43,697 nucleotides of DNA from Glaciihabitans sp. Its GTDB lineage: Bacteria; Actinomycetota; Actinomycetes; Actinomycetales; Microbacteriaceae. A model generated the notes under the pieces. It searched no databases. It saw only the letters and a list, made by a program, of their open reading frames with translations, and was not told the DNA's origin. Position numbers and translations under genes: made by a program. Position 1 is the first letter of the stretch, and the number at the start of each line of letters is the position of its first letter. The DNA lies in the NCBI GenBank assembly GCA_017882805.1, contig JADGOT010000059.1, positions 1 through 43,697 on the forward strand, in the 5' to 3' direction. Positions 1 through 9,611 of the stretch are shown here, one piece after another.

Positions 1-2
1 AC

Positions 3-146
3 AAGCACGAGTGTGACCTGCTCATCCACGGCCGGGTCTGGGTCGCGATCACCGACCGCAACACGAGCGTCGAAGGCTACACAATGCAGACGGCGTCGTA
101 CACGCTGTACGACCTTGAGCCCTGGATCTTCACGGGCGGCTTCTAG
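3..146 (+). CDS. C-terminal fragment of a secreted-type protein paralogous to the one at 1601..2176 (truncated by window edge)
   Basis: Frame 3 reads ...CDLLIHGRVWVAITDRNTSVEGYTMQTASYTLYDLEPWIFTGGF*, collinear with LDVLMHGRVWISITERGTQVEGYTMQAATATIDDLDTWILSGSE* of the downstream ORF. Confidence 0.65.
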   Translation, partial: KHECDLLIHGRVWVAITDRNTSVEGYTMQTASYTLYDLEPWIFTGGF

Positions 147-250
147 GAGCGCATCAACAAAAGTATGGCCGCACCCAACCGGATACGACCGTGGCGCCAC
201 CACGGCCATCCCAGTGACCGGCTGATCCGCAACTCAGTGAGGTCTCCGAA

Positions 251-313
251 AAACTCAGGCCCCACGGGTCGCCAACCCCGTGTGCACTTCGGTGGCGCGT
301 AAGGCCTGAGTTT
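251..313. repeat. Intergenic inverted repeat: 11-bp perfect arms AAACTCAGGCC / GGCCTGAGTTT, 41-nt spacer with an inner CACGGG/CCCGTG hairpin
   Basis: Arms read directly at 251-261 and 303-313. Confidence 0.6.
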
Positions 314-463
314 TGAGACTGAGACGGGACCAGTTATTGGCATCCTCTTCGACCAAGAAATCTTGAGCCGGAGGTTAGCTCGGCGGCGCGGCTTGCCGTA
401 TCCGTATGACAGTCACTTCGCGATGTTCCGCACGGCAGAATTGACCTAACAGAGGGAGCGGGC

Positions 464-1495
464 ATGAGCGGCGAATTGGTTTTGGTTACGGGCGGTTCGG
501 GCTTTGTCGGCTCGCACTGCATCCTGCAGTTATTGGCTGCGGGTTACCGCGTTCGCACGACGGTGAGATCGCTCACTCGCGAGCCGGATGTGCGCGCGAT
601 GCTGAAGGTCGGGGGAGCGGAGCCGGGCAACAAACTCGAATTCTTTGCTGCCGATCTAATGTCGGACGACGGCTGGGCAGCAGCCGTCTCGAGTGTTGAC
701 TTCGTCTTGCACGTTGCGTCGCCGTTTCCCTCGACGCAACCGAAGAACGAGGATGACCTGATCCTTCCGGCGCGCGAGGGTGCGATGCGCGTGCTACGCG
801 CCTCGCGCGACGCCAAGGTCAAGCGAGTAGTACTGACGTCGTCGTTTGCCGCTATTGGCTACAGCGCGCCGCCAGCCGGCCGTCCGTTCGATGAAACCGA
901 CTGGACCAACCCGAACGACAACGTCACCCCGTACGTGAAGTCGAAGGCGATTGCCGAGCGCGCGGCATGGGATTTCATCGAGGCCGAGGGCGGCGGGCTC
1001 GAACTCGCAGTTATCAACCCGGTCGGAATTCTCGGACCGGCGCTGAGCAAAGACGTGTCGACCTCGATTGATCTCGCCGTTCGACTAATGAACGGTGACA
1101 TGCCCGGAATCCCGCAGATCGCGTTCGGCATTGTCGATGTGCGCGACGTGGCGAGCATCCATCTGCTCGCGATGACCAGTCCGAAGGCCAAGGGCGAGCG
1201 ATTCCTCGCGATTGCCGGCAAGGCGATGTTCATCGCCGAGGTTGCTGAGGTGCTCCGCAATCGAATGGGCGACGCCGCCCAGAAGGTACCGACCCGGATT
1301 CTGCCGAACTGGCTCGTACGTGCCTTCGCTCTGGTCACTCCGCCGTTGCGCGAACTCGTGCCGCAACTCGGCAAGGTCAAAGAGGCCAGCAACGAGAAGG
1401 CCAAGACTGTTCTCGGCTGGAAGCCTCGTTCGAACGAGGAGGCCATCCTTGCTACCGCACAGAGCCTGATCGACCTGCACCTCCTGAAGCCCTAG
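464..1495 (+). CDS. NAD(P)-dependent SDR / dihydroflavonol-4-reductase-like epimerase
   Basis: N-terminal VLVTGGSGFVGSHCILQLLAAGYRVRTTVRS Rossmann motif; YVKSKAIAE active-site motif. Confidence 0.88.
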   Translation: MSGELVLVTGGSGFVGSHCILQLLAAGYRVRTTVRSLTREPDVRAMLKVGGAEPGNKLEFFAADLMSDDGWAAAVSSVDFVLHVASPFPSTQPKNEDDLILPAREGAMRVLRASRDAKVKRVVLTSSFAAIGYSAPPAGRPFDETDWTNPNDNVTPYVKSKAIAERAAWDFIEAEGGGLELAVINPVGILGPALSKDVSTSIDLAVRLMNGDMPGIPQIAFGIVDVRDVASIHLLAMTSPKAKGERFLAIAGKAMFIAEVAEVLRNRMGDAAQKVPTRILPNWLVRAFALVTPPLRELVPQLGKVKEASNEKAKTVLGWKPRSNEEAILATAQSLIDLHLLKP

Positions 1496-1600
1496 TCGGC
1501 CTGGCGGGACGACATTATCGCTTCCCGTCAACCTCGCGAGGCGGGGTGTGCGTCGTGGTTGTAAGCGGCCAGGTTGGCCACATACAACCAAAGGAATCTC

Positions 1601-2176
1601 ATGAATATCCGTCGCGCTCTCGCTGCGACCGCCGCGGCCGTGGCCGTTTTCGGTGCATTGTCGGTCGGCCTGTCCGCACCGGCGTCAGCGGAACCAGAGC
1701 TCATAATCCCGACCTGCGCTCACATGTTCGATCACTATCCCAGCCAGTGGAACGACTTCGCCGCAGAAAACGGGCAACCCGCCGTCGCGTATCGACCGGT
1801 GCCGCGTCTCTACGGATCGGATAACCCCACTCTGAAGAGGTTCCTCCGAGCGTGGGATGCCACCACGTGCAGCTGGCATCTGGCCAAGGCGGGAACATCG
1901 CGCAACTTCACGATCTCTGAAGTGCACATGAACTCGTACAGTGATCGGATCCTGCGCGCCTACTTCCGCTCTCATGGAGTCGCCGGTGTCGACGAGGACG
2001 TGACCTTGAGCGGTATCGTCTACCGTCCGACCCCGTATGAACTCGATGTGCTCATGCACGGCCGTGTATGGATTTCAATCACCGAACGCGGCACGCAGGT
2101 CGAGGGCTACACAATGCAGGCAGCAACGGCAACTATCGACGATCTCGATACCTGGATTCTGAGCGGATCGGAGTAG
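1601..2176 (+). CDS. Secreted hypothetical protein with N-terminal signal peptide
   Basis: MNIRRALAATAAAVAVFGALSVGLSAPASAEPE signal-peptide pattern; AAAGGA ribosome-binding site before ATG 1601. Confidence 0.8.
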   Translation: MNIRRALAATAAAVAVFGALSVGLSAPASAEPELIIPTCAHMFDHYPSQWNDFAAENGQPAVAYRPVPRLYGSDNPTLKRFLRAWDATTCSWHLAKAGTSRNFTISEVHMNSYSDRILRAYFRSHGVAGVDEDVTLSGIVYRPTPYELDVLMHGRVWISITERGTQVEGYTMQAATATIDDLDTWILSGSE

Positions 2177-2203
2177 GTCACCCTCAATCAAATCCCGTGC
2201 AAA

Positions 2204-2240
2204 CTGAAGGGCCGCACCCGTAACGGACGCGGCCCTTCAG
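2204..2240. terminator. Bidirectional hairpin terminator between convergent genes
   Basis: Perfect 12-bp stem CTGAAGGGCCGC / GCGGCCCTTCAG with 13-nt loop, between convergent stop codons. Confidence 0.85.
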
Positions 2241-2252
2241 TGGTGCGACGAA

Positions 2253-3677
2253 CTACACCGAGAAGTACAGCTCGTACTCGAACGGGTGCGGACGCTGCGA
2301 CGACGGGATGATCTCCTTCTCGCGCTTGTACGCGATCCAGGTCTCGATCAGGTCCGGGGTGAACACGCCACCCGCGGTCAGGAAGTCGTTGTCGTTTTCC
2401 AGAGCGATCAGAACTTCGGCGAGGCTGCCGGGAACCTGCGGAATGTTCTTGGCCTCCTCTGGCGGAAGCTCGTAGAGGTCCTTGTCAACGGGCTCGTGCG
2501 GCTCGATCTTGTTCTTGATACCGTCGAGTCCCGCCATCAACTGCGCGGCGAATGCGAGGTACGGGTTGCCGGAGGCGTCAGGCGCGCGGAACTCGATGCG
2601 CTTGGCCTTCGGGTTGGTGCCCGTGATCGGGATACGGATGGACGCCGAGCGGTTGCCCGCCGAGTAGACCAGGTTGACCGGCGCCTCGAAGCCGGGCACG
2701 AGGCGACGGTACGAGTTCAGGGTCGGGTTGGTGAACGCGAGCACAGCCGGGGCGTGCTTCAGGAGACCACCGATGTACCAGCGCGCGATGTCCGACAGCC
2801 CGCCGTACCCGCTCTCGTCGTAGAAGAGCGGCTCGGAGCCGTTCCACAGCGACTGATGGGTGTGCATGCCTGAACCGTTGTCGCCGAAGAGCGGCTTCGG
2901 CATGAACGTTGCCGCCTTGCCCCACTCGAGCGCGGTGTTCTTGACGATGTACTTGAACTTGAGCAGGTCATCCGCCGCGTTCACCATGGTGTTGAAGCGG
3001 TAGTTGATTTCGGCCTGGCCGCCGGTGCCGACCTCGTGGTGGGCTCGCTCGAGGATCAGGCCGGCGTCGATCAGCTTGAGGCTGATGTCGTCGCGTAGAT
3101 CGGCCTGCTTGTCGATGGGGCTCACTGGGAAGTAGCCACCCTTGTACGGCGTCTTGTTGGCAAGGTTGCCGCCCTCTTCGATTCGGCCGGAGTTCCAGGC
3201 ACCCTCGTCGGAGTCGACAGTGTAGAAGCTGGTGTTCTGCTTCACCTCGTAGCGCACGTCGTCGAAGATGTAGAACTCAGCCTCGGGCGCGAAGAAGGCA
3301 GTGTCGGCGATGCCCGTCGAAGCCAGGTACTTTTCTGCCTTCTTGGCAACCTGGCGCGGGTCGCGGTGGTAGATCTCACCGTTACGCGGGTTGTAGATGT
3401 CGAAGAGCATGATGAGCGTCTTCTCAACGCGGAACGGGTCGACGTAGGCGGTCGTCACATCCGGGATCAGCTGCATGTCTGACTCGTGAATGTTCGCGAA
3501 TCCGCGAATGGACGAGCCGTCGAAGAGTTGTCCTACCGAGAAGAACTCCTCGTCAACCGTCGACGCGGGAATGTTGAAGTGCTGCTGCACACCGGGGAGG
3601 TCCGTGAAGCGGATGTCAAGGAACTTGATGTCTTCGTCCTTGAGAAACTTCAAAACCTCGGAGGAATCTTTGAACAT
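2253..3677 (-). CDS. glnA: Glutamine synthetase type I (adenylylation-type)
   Basis: [54 protein letters not shown] and C-terminal DLYELPPEE adenylylation motif; start placed at M14 of the supplied ORF. Confidence 0.98.
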   Translation of the reverse strand: MFKDSSEVLKFLKDEDIKFLDIRFTDLPGVQQHFNIPASTVDEEFFSVGQLFDGSSIRGFANIHESDMQLIPDVTTAYVDPFRVEKTLIMLFDIYNPRNGEIYHRDPRQVAKKAEKYLASTGIADTAFFAPEAEFYIFDDVRYEVKQNTSFYTVDSDEGAWNSGRIEEGGNLANKTPYKGGYFPVSPIDKQADLRDDISLKLIDAGLILERAHHEVGTGGQAEINYRFNTMVNAADDLLKFKYIVKNTALEWGKAATFMPKPLFGDNGSGMHTHQSLWNGSEPLFYDESGYGGLSDIARWYIGGLLKHAPAVLAFTNPTLNSYRRLVPGFEAPVNLVYSAGNRSASIRIPITGTNPKAKRIEFRAPDASGNPYLAFAAQLMAGLDGIKNKIEPHEPVDKDLYELPPEEAKNIPQVPGSLAEVLIALENDNDFLTAGGVFTPDLIETWIAYKREKEIIPSSQRPHPFEYELYFSV

Positions 3678-3747
3678 TGGGGCGACTCCAAATGAGCTGA
3701 TACGGGCAGACTGCAATCGCAGCCTCAGTAGAGGCTACGGGGAGGGA

Positions 3748-3785
3748 GTTTCGCCATGGTGACGCCATTGTTTCGGCAATGTTAC
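3748..3785 (-). promoter_or_regulatory. GlnR box upstream of glnA
   Basis: Minus strand reads GTAAC-ATTGCC-GAAAC-AATGGC-GTCAC-CATGGC-GAAAC, an exact fit to gTnAC-n6-GaAAc-n6-GtnAC-n6-GaAAc. Confidence 0.88.
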
Positions 3786-3813
3786 GAAGAGGGCGCACCA
3801 GTAGAATTTTTGG

Positions 3814-4224
3814 GTGTCAGCAACTTCTGAGGTGTCAGCCGATTGGCCGGGGAAGCGCCTTGGTTTACCGGAGGCCGGACCGCGTTCGATTGGCCGGTTT
3901 GGGCGGAGGCTAGGCGCTCTCTGTCTTGACTGGGGGATGAGCTATGGGTTCGCCTTCCTGATTCTTGGCCCGAATCCGAACGAGTTCGCAATTCTGGGCA
4001 TCTTCGGTCTCTTGCAGGTTGTGGTGATGTTGATCACGAACGGGAGTATCGGCCATTTGCTGTTCGGCCTGCGGGTTGTGCCGCTGGTGCCCGGCTATCT
4101 TGGCGCCTGGCGTCCGCTCGTGCGAACGATTCTTGTGATGCTGTTCATCCCGGCCGTGATTTACGATCGGGACCAGCGCGGTCTGCACGACCGCTGGGCA
4201 GGAACGATCCTCGTCCGGCGATAG
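3814..4224 (+). CDS. RDD family membrane protein
   Basis: RFGRRLGALCLDWGMSYGFAFLIL, GHLLFGLRV and RGLHDRWAGTILVRR hallmarks; position next to glnA. Confidence 0.85.
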   Translation: MSATSEVSADWPGKRLGLPEAGPRSIGRFGRRLGALCLDWGMSYGFAFLILGPNPNEFAILGIFGLLQVVVMLITNGSIGHLLFGLRVVPLVPGYLGAWRPLVRTILVMLFIPAVIYDRDQRGLHDRWAGTILVRR

Positions 4225-4234
4225 CGCCGGCCTG

Positions 4235-6412
4235 CTACAGCATGAAGAGCATCTCCTGGTAGGTCGGGAGCGGCCACAGGTCGTCGGCGACGATCTCCTC
4301 GAGGGCATCCGCTGCCGCCCGTACCGCCGACATGGCAGGCAGCAGGGCATCGCGTGCGTGCTCACCCTCGGCGAGTGCGTCGTGGTCAGTATCGACTGCC
4401 AGGGCGTCCTTCAGCGTCGCCAGCGCCGATCGGAGGTCTGCGAGCGGCGCACTGACGGCCTCGAGCGACGCGGTGTCTGCCGCGACTCCCGCCGCCTTCA
4501 ACGCAGCAACGTTTGTCGCTAGCTCAGTCTGGTACCGAACCGCGGCGGGCAGGATGACGGTCGAACCGATTTCGAGCGACAGTCGAGCCTCGACTCCGAC
4601 GGTCAGCACGTACTGCTCGAGGCCGATCTCGTAGCGCGAGTGCATCTCGCGCTTGTTGAAAACGCCGTACTTCTCGAAGAGCGCGAGGGCGGGCTCGGTG
4701 ATGAGCTCTGGCAGGGCGTCGAGCGTGGTCTTGAGATTCTTCAGCCCGCGCTTCTCCGCCTCGATCGGCCAGGCGGCGGAGTATCCGTCGCCGTTGAACA
4801 CCACAGCGCCGTGCTCGGTGATGATCTTCGTGAGGAGGGTTTGCACCGCCTCGTCGAAGTCGGTGCCGGCGGCGACCGCGGCTTCGAGTTCGCCTGCGCA
4901 GTAGTCGAGCGAGTCGGCCATGATCGTGTTGATCGTGACCATTGGTGCGGCGACGGTCTGCAACGAGCCCGGTGCCCGGAACTCGAACCGATTGCCAGTG
5001 AATGCAAAGGGGCTCGTGCGGTTGCGGTCGCCGGGGTCAGTCGGCAGCACGGGAAGCGTGTCCACGCCGATGTGCATCGTGCCCTTGCCCTTCGACGAGG
5101 TCAGCGAGCCCTTGGCAATTTGGTCGAAGATGTCAGCGAGCTGGTCCCCGAGGAAGATTGAAATGATCGCGGGCGGCGCCTCGTTGGCGCCAAGCCGGTG
5201 ATCGTTCGACGCTGAGGCGACGGATGCCCGAAGCAGACCACCGAACAGGTGGACCGCACGGATGGTCGCCGCACAAAATACGAGGAACTGGGCGTTGTCG
5301 TGCGGGTTGTCGCCCGGCACGAACAAGCTGCCGAGCTCATTGTTACCGAGCGAGAAGTTAACGTGTTTGCCGGAGCCATTGACACCTTGAAACGGCTTCT
5401 CATGGAAGAGCACCTCCATGCCGTGCTTCTTCGCGATGGACTTGAAGGTCGTCATGAGTAGCTGCTGGTGGTCGGAAGCGATGTTGCTGCGCTCGAACAT
5501 GGGTGCAATTTCGAACTGGCCCGGCGCGACCTCGTTGTGACGAGTCTTGGCGGGAATGCCCAGTTTGAACAACTCCCGCTCAGTGTCCATCATGAAGCCG
5601 AGTACCCGCTCGGGGATGGCTCCGAAGTAGTGGTCGTCGAACTCCTGGCCCTTGGGCGGCTTGGCGCCGAACAGCGTGCGGCCGGCATTGAGCAAGTCGG
5701 GTCGTGCAAGGAAGAAGTGACGATCGACCAGGAAATACTCCTGCTCCGGACCACAGAACGAGACGACGTGATTGAGATTTTCGTGACCGAACAACGCCAG
5801 GATTCGCTCTGCCTGAACGCCCATGGCCTGCTGCGAGCGAAGGAGCGGCGTCTTGTGATCGAGCGCTTCACCCGTCATCGACACGAAGACGGTAGGGATA
5901 CAGAGCGTGTTTCCGTTTGGATTTTCAAGCACGTAGGCAGGGCTCGTTACGTCCCAGCCCGTGTACCCACGCGCCTCGAATGTGTTTCGCAGACCGCCGT
6001 TGGGGAAGCTGGATGCGTCGGGCTCGCCCTGCACGAGGGTCTTTCCGGCGAACTCGGCCAGTGCCGTGCCGTCCGATTCCGGTTCGAGGAAGCTGTCGTG
6101 CTTCTCGGCGGTGAGACCGGTCAGCGGGTAGAAGACGTGTGCATAGTGCGTCGCGCCTTTCTCGAGCGCCCAGTCCTTCATGGCTGACGCCACAGCGTCG
6201 GCCACCAGCGGGTCGAGGGTCTCGCCGCGTTCGATGGTTGCAATAACGGACTTGTACACCGATTTCGGCAAACGCTTCTGCATCACCGTCTTGTTGAAGA
6301 CGTTCTCGCCGAAGATCTCGCCAGGAGTCTCGGTTTCTGAGAAGGAGACGGCGGGAGGGACATACGCTTCAACGTCCCTTATCGCCTGAAGTCGGACCGT
6401 ATTTCCACTCAT
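4235..6412 (-). CDS. glnN: Glutamine synthetase type III
   Basis: [22 protein letters not shown]-terminal region, [35 protein letters not shown]; about 726 aa; start placed at [17 protein letters not shown]. Confidence 0.93.
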   Translation of the reverse strand: MSGNTVRLQAIRDVEAYVPPAVSFSETETPGEIFGENVFNKTVMQKRLPKSVYKSVIATIERGETLDPLVADAVASAMKDWALEKGATHYAHVFYPLTGLTAEKHDSFLEPESDGTALAEFAGKTLVQGEPDASSFPNGGLRNTFEARGYTGWDVTSPAYVLENPNGNTLCIPTVFVSMTGEALDHKTPLLRSQQAMGVQAERILALFGHENLNHVVSFCGPEQEYFLVDRHFFLARPDLLNAGRTLFGAKPPKGQEFDDHYFGAIPERVLGFMMDTERELFKLGIPAKTRHNEVAPGQFEIAPMFERSNIASDHQQLLMTTFKSIAKKHGMEVLFHEKPFQGVNGSGKHVNFSLGNNELGSLFVPGDNPHDNAQFLVFCAATIRAVHLFGGLLRASVASASNDHRLGANEAPPAIISIFLGDQLADIFDQIAKGSLTSSKGKGTMHIGVDTLPVLPTDPGDRNRTSPFAFTGNRFEFRAPGSLQTVAAPMVTINTIMADSLDYCAGELEAAVAAGTDFDEAVQTLLTKIITEHGAVVFNGDGYSAAWPIEAEKRGLKNLKTTLDALPELITEPALALFEKYGVFNKREMHSRYEIGLEQYVLTVGVEARLSLEIGSTVILPAAVRYQTELATNVAALKAAGVAADTASLEAVSAPLADLRSALATLKDALAVDTDHDALAEGEHARDALLPAMSAVRAAADALEEIVADDLWPLPTYQEMLFML

Positions 6413-6494
6413 TTTTGCCCCTTCTACGCGGAGCTCACGCCCGCGGATGTCTGCTTCGGATGCGATCACCCTATGAAGCCCATAAACCGGGGAT

Positions 6495-6510
6495 GTTACG
6501 TCGCCGTGAC
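6495..6510 (-). promoter_or_regulatory. Possible partial GlnR site upstream of the type III glutamine synthetase
   Basis: Minus strand GTCAC-GGCGAC-GTAAC: gTnAC-n6-G(t)AAc spacing, one mismatch to GAAAC; second box not found. Confidence 0.4.
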
Positions 6511-6521
6511 AGTTGCAATAT

Positions 6522-7142
6522 CTAACCCGAAGGTCTGTTCCAGACCACGGAGTAGCGCCAGTACAGCCGACGTCGGAACGCGGCACCGGGCAGGATCTCG
6601 GCGACCGCCTCGCGTACCTCGCTCCAGCTATCCTGCGGGTCACGTTTCGGCGCACCGTGTTCGTGCCAGCCGCGTCCTGCGCGGGCGAGTCGCACAGGCA
6701 GGATGCTCAGGCCGCTAAGGATCCAGTCGAGTGGTGTGACGTTATTGGCCAGCCCGACAATCACGAGCGTGCCGCCGGGCGCGGTCAGGTCACGCAGTCG
6801 TGTGAGTCCGGCCCGCAGGTCGACGTGATGGATGGTCGCGCTGCACGCGACGAAGTCGAATGGCTCACCCGATACCCGCGTCGTGAGAAAGTCGCCCGCC
6901 TCGAACCTCAGCCTCGTGCGGTCAGGGTAGGTTCTGGCCGCGCCATCGACCTGTTCTCGATGAAGGTCGAGCCCCACAACCAGGGGGATGGCGGCGGAGA
7001 GTCTGGCTGCGAGCATCCCGTCGCCTGTCCCAACATCGAGCGCCGAACGACGGGGTCGAGAACTCGCCACTTTCTCAATGAACGAGAAATAAGCAATGTT
7101 GTGATTCCACGGTTCGACGAGCTCACCGTGTGCACCGGTCAT
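6522..7142 (-). CDS. Class I SAM-dependent methyltransferase
   Basis: [47 protein letters not shown]; start taken at internal Met ([15 protein letters not shown]), which avoids overlap with the upstream gene. Confidence 0.85.
   Translation of the reverse strand: MTGAHGELVEPWNHNIAYFSFIEKVASSRPRRSALDVGTGDGMLAARLSAAIPLVVGLDLHREQVDGAARTYPDRTRLRFEAGDFLTTRVSGEPFDFVACSATIHHVDLRAGLTRLRDLTAPGGTLVIVGLANNVTPLDWILSGLSILPVRLARAGRGWHEHGAPKRDPQDSWSEVREAVAEILPGAAFRRRLYWRYSVVWNRPSG
7108..7130. repeat. REP-like hairpin in the 5' part of the methyltransferase gene
   Basis: CACGGT-tcgacgagctc-ACCGTG: perfect 6-bp stem, 11-nt loop identical (reverse complement) to the loop of the hairpin at 10385..10408. Confidence 0.55.
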
Positions 7143-7149
7143 CAGAGCA

Positions 7150-7860
7150 TTAGCGCGAACGCTGCGCCCGCACCCTGTTCGGGTCAATGCCCTTGGGGAT
7201 GCCGACCGGTGGCTTGCTCAGGGATGCCAGGCGGTTGCTCACCGCGAGCACCTCGGCTTTGCGCAGCGCGGGCTTGATTCGTTGCAGTCTCGCGGGCAGT
7301 TTGTAGAGGGGAGTCGAGTCGGCGTCGGGGCCGACGTAGACGTACGTCACCGGGACGTTCGGAAGCACACGCGCAACCGTGCGACGCTCATCGTCCAGCA
7401 TCCGCTGGGTGCGCGATTTCGGCCCCTCACCGATCAGGGCGATGCCGCCGCGACCGATCGCGCGGTACACGGCGTCCTGAGTGCGCGGGCTCACGTTGAT
7501 TGGCATTTCGCTCGTCTGCCATCCGCGGCGAACAGAATTCTTGAGCACGGCACCCACGGCACCGGCCTGGCCCTCGATCTGCGAGTACGCGGCGCGCTCG
7601 GCGCGGCGCCCGAGGATGATGAGTACCAACAGGAGACCAGCGAGCAAGCCGATGATCGGATACGAAATTCTGGTCAGAAGACTGGATCCGGGAAGCAGAA
7701 ACCCCAGCGCAAAGCCCACGAGAATAGGCGGGACGAAACCCAACAGCAGGTACGGCACAGCACGGTTGTCGTACTTGCGGGTCATCTGGAAGACGTCCCA
7801 CATCTGCTTGACGCGGTTCGGCTGTTTTACCTTTTTTGCGGGCTGTTCGATTCGTGCCAT
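7150..7860 (-). CDS. DUF4191 family membrane protein
   Basis: Two TM segments and GQAGAVGAVLKNSVRRGWQTSEMPINVSPRTQDAVYRAIGRGGIALIGEGP; adjacent to lipA as is usual in actinobacteria. Confidence 0.88.
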   Translation of the reverse strand: MARIEQPAKKVKQPNRVKQMWDVFQMTRKYDNRAVPYLLLGFVPPILVGFALGFLLPGSSLLTRISYPIIGLLAGLLLVLIILGRRAERAAYSQIEGQAGAVGAVLKNSVRRGWQTSEMPINVSPRTQDAVYRAIGRGGIALIGEGPKSRTQRMLDDERRTVARVLPNVPVTYVYVGPDADSTPLYKLPARLQRIKPALRKAEVLAVSNRLASLSKPPVGIPKGIDPNRVRAQRSR

Positions 7861-7864
7861 TTAC

Positions 7865-8854
7865 CTAAGATACCGCCTGCGCGAACCCCAGACTGGCGTC
7901 GGCGAGACCGGACATTTCGATTGGGATCTCGCGTCCCTTGGCGACCATCGACTGCGCCCACAGGCGACCGGCGCGGTAGCTCGAGCGCACCAGCGGTCCC
8001 GCGAGGACGCCGAGGAAGCCGATCTCTTCGGCTTCCTCCTTGATCTCGATGAACTCCTCGGGTCGAACCCACCGGTCCACCGGGAGGTGGCGCGGCGTTG
8101 GCCGCAGGTATTGGGTCACCGTGATGATGTCCGTGCCGGCGTCGTGCAGGTCTTGTAGCGCCTGGCTGATCTCCGCGCGCTCCTCGCCCATCCCCAGGAT
8201 CAGGTTGGACTTGGTGATGAGGCCATAGTCGCGGGCCTGGGTGAGAACATCCAGCGACCGCTCATAACGGAAAGCCGGTCGGATGCGCTTGAAGATGCGC
8301 GGGACCGTCTCGACGTTGTGCGCGAACACCTCGGGGCGCGAGTCGAAGACGACTCGCAGCAGGTCCGGATTGCCGGAGAAGTCGGTCGCGAGGATCTCGA
8401 CGCCTGTTCCGGGGTTCTGTACGTGGATCTGACGCACCGTCTCTGCATGCAGCCACGCGCCCTCATCGGGCAGGTCGTCACGCGCGACACCCGTAACGGT
8501 CGCATAGCGCAGGTTCATCGCGGTGACCGACTCGGCAACCCGGCGAGGCTCATCGGTGTCGTAGTCGGCGGGCTTGCCAGTATCGATCTGGCAGAAGTCG
8601 CAGCGACGCGTGCACTGTGATCCACCGATCAGGAACGTCGCCTCGCGGTCCTCCCAGCACTCATAAATGTTGGGACAGCCGGCCTCCTGGCAGACCGTGT
8701 GCAGCCCTTCGCCCTTTACCAGCGCCTGGAGCTGCTGGTACTCGGGTCCCATGCGGGCAGTGGTTTTGATCCATGCTGGCTTGCGCTCGATGGGCGTTTC
8801 GGCATTTCGAACTTCCAGACGAAGCAGCTTTCGGCCGTCGGTCGGGTGGGTCAT
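7865..8854 (-). CDS. lipA: Lipoyl synthase
   Basis: [41 protein letters not shown] radical-SAM/auxiliary cluster motifs. Confidence 0.98.
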   Translation of the reverse strand: MTHPTDGRKLLRLEVRNAETPIERKPAWIKTTARMGPEYQQLQALVKGEGLHTVCQEAGCPNIYECWEDREATFLIGGSQCTRRCDFCQIDTGKPADYDTDEPRRVAESVTAMNLRYATVTGVARDDLPDEGAWLHAETVRQIHVQNPGTGVEILATDFSGNPDLLRVVFDSRPEVFAHNVETVPRIFKRIRPAFRYERSLDVLTQARDYGLITKSNLILGMGEERAEISQALQDLHDAGTDIITVTQYLRPTPRHLPVDRWVRPEEFIEIKEEAEEIGFLGVLAGPLVRSSYRAGRLWAQSMVAKGREIPIEMSGLADASLGFAQAVS

Positions 8855-9507
8855 GCGAGTACCTCGGTGTTTTCAAAGTCGAGTGCCCAGGCGAGTTGCT
8901 CTGAGACCAGCGGGATGATGTCTTCGGGCGTGACAGTTCTCCCCAGTTCGCGAGAGATGCTGGTCACACCGGCGTCGGCAATGCCGCACGCGACGATCGG
9001 CTCATAGGCCGCGAACGAGTTTGAACAGTTGAGCGCAAAGCCGTGCATTGTCACACCCTCGGCAACTCGGATGCCGATAGCTCCGATCTTGTCGCCCGGG
9101 CGCAGTTCGTCCGCCCGCAGCCAGACCCCCGACCTGCCCGGTACGCGTTCGGCCTCTATTCCGAGTTCCGCGAGGACAGCAAGCATTACGCCTTCGAGAC
9201 GACGCACATAGGCGACAACGTCGATGGGATCGGGAAGCCGCACGATGGGATACCCGACGAGTTGCCCCGGACCGTGCCAGGTGATCTTGCCACCGCGGTC
9301 AACGTCGATGACGGGTGTGCCGTCGGTCGGCCGTTCGTAGTCCTCGGTGCGTTTGCCTGCCGTATAGACGGCAGGGTGCTCGAGGAGAAGGACTGTGTTT
9401 GGCGCCCGCCCTGCCACAACATCAGCGTGTACTTTCCGCTGAAGGTCCAGAGCGTCGAGATACGGCACGGAGTTGGCGCTTAGCCCCGTGACGACAATGT
9501 CGACCAC
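8851..9507 (-). CDS. lipB: Octanoyltransferase
   Basis: [60 protein letters not shown]; overlaps lipA start by 4 nt. Confidence 0.97.
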   Translation of the reverse strand: MVDIVVTGLSANSVPYLDALDLQRKVHADVVAGRAPNTVLLLEHPAVYTAGKRTEDYERPTDGTPVIDVDRGGKITWHGPGQLVGYPIVRLPDPIDVVAYVRRLEGVMLAVLAELGIEAERVPGRSGVWLRADELRPGDKIGAIGIRVAEGVTMHGFALNCSNSFAAYEPIVACGIADAGVTSISRELGRTVTPEDIIPLVSEQLAWALDFENTEVLA

Positions 9508-9611
9508 GGTTCGAGTCTAGACACCTCCTCCACAAGACACGCGCAGGCGACGCAATTCACACCCAGTCACGAGTGCGCCGCTCGTTCGACTCGTGTTGAC
9601 AGCATGGGTCG

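Noticed and set aside
4332-6187. Several plus-strand ORFs (100-239 aa) over the type III glutamine synthetase gene
   Set aside because: Antisense to a strongly supported CDS, no recognisable domains, typical GC-rich shadow ORFs.
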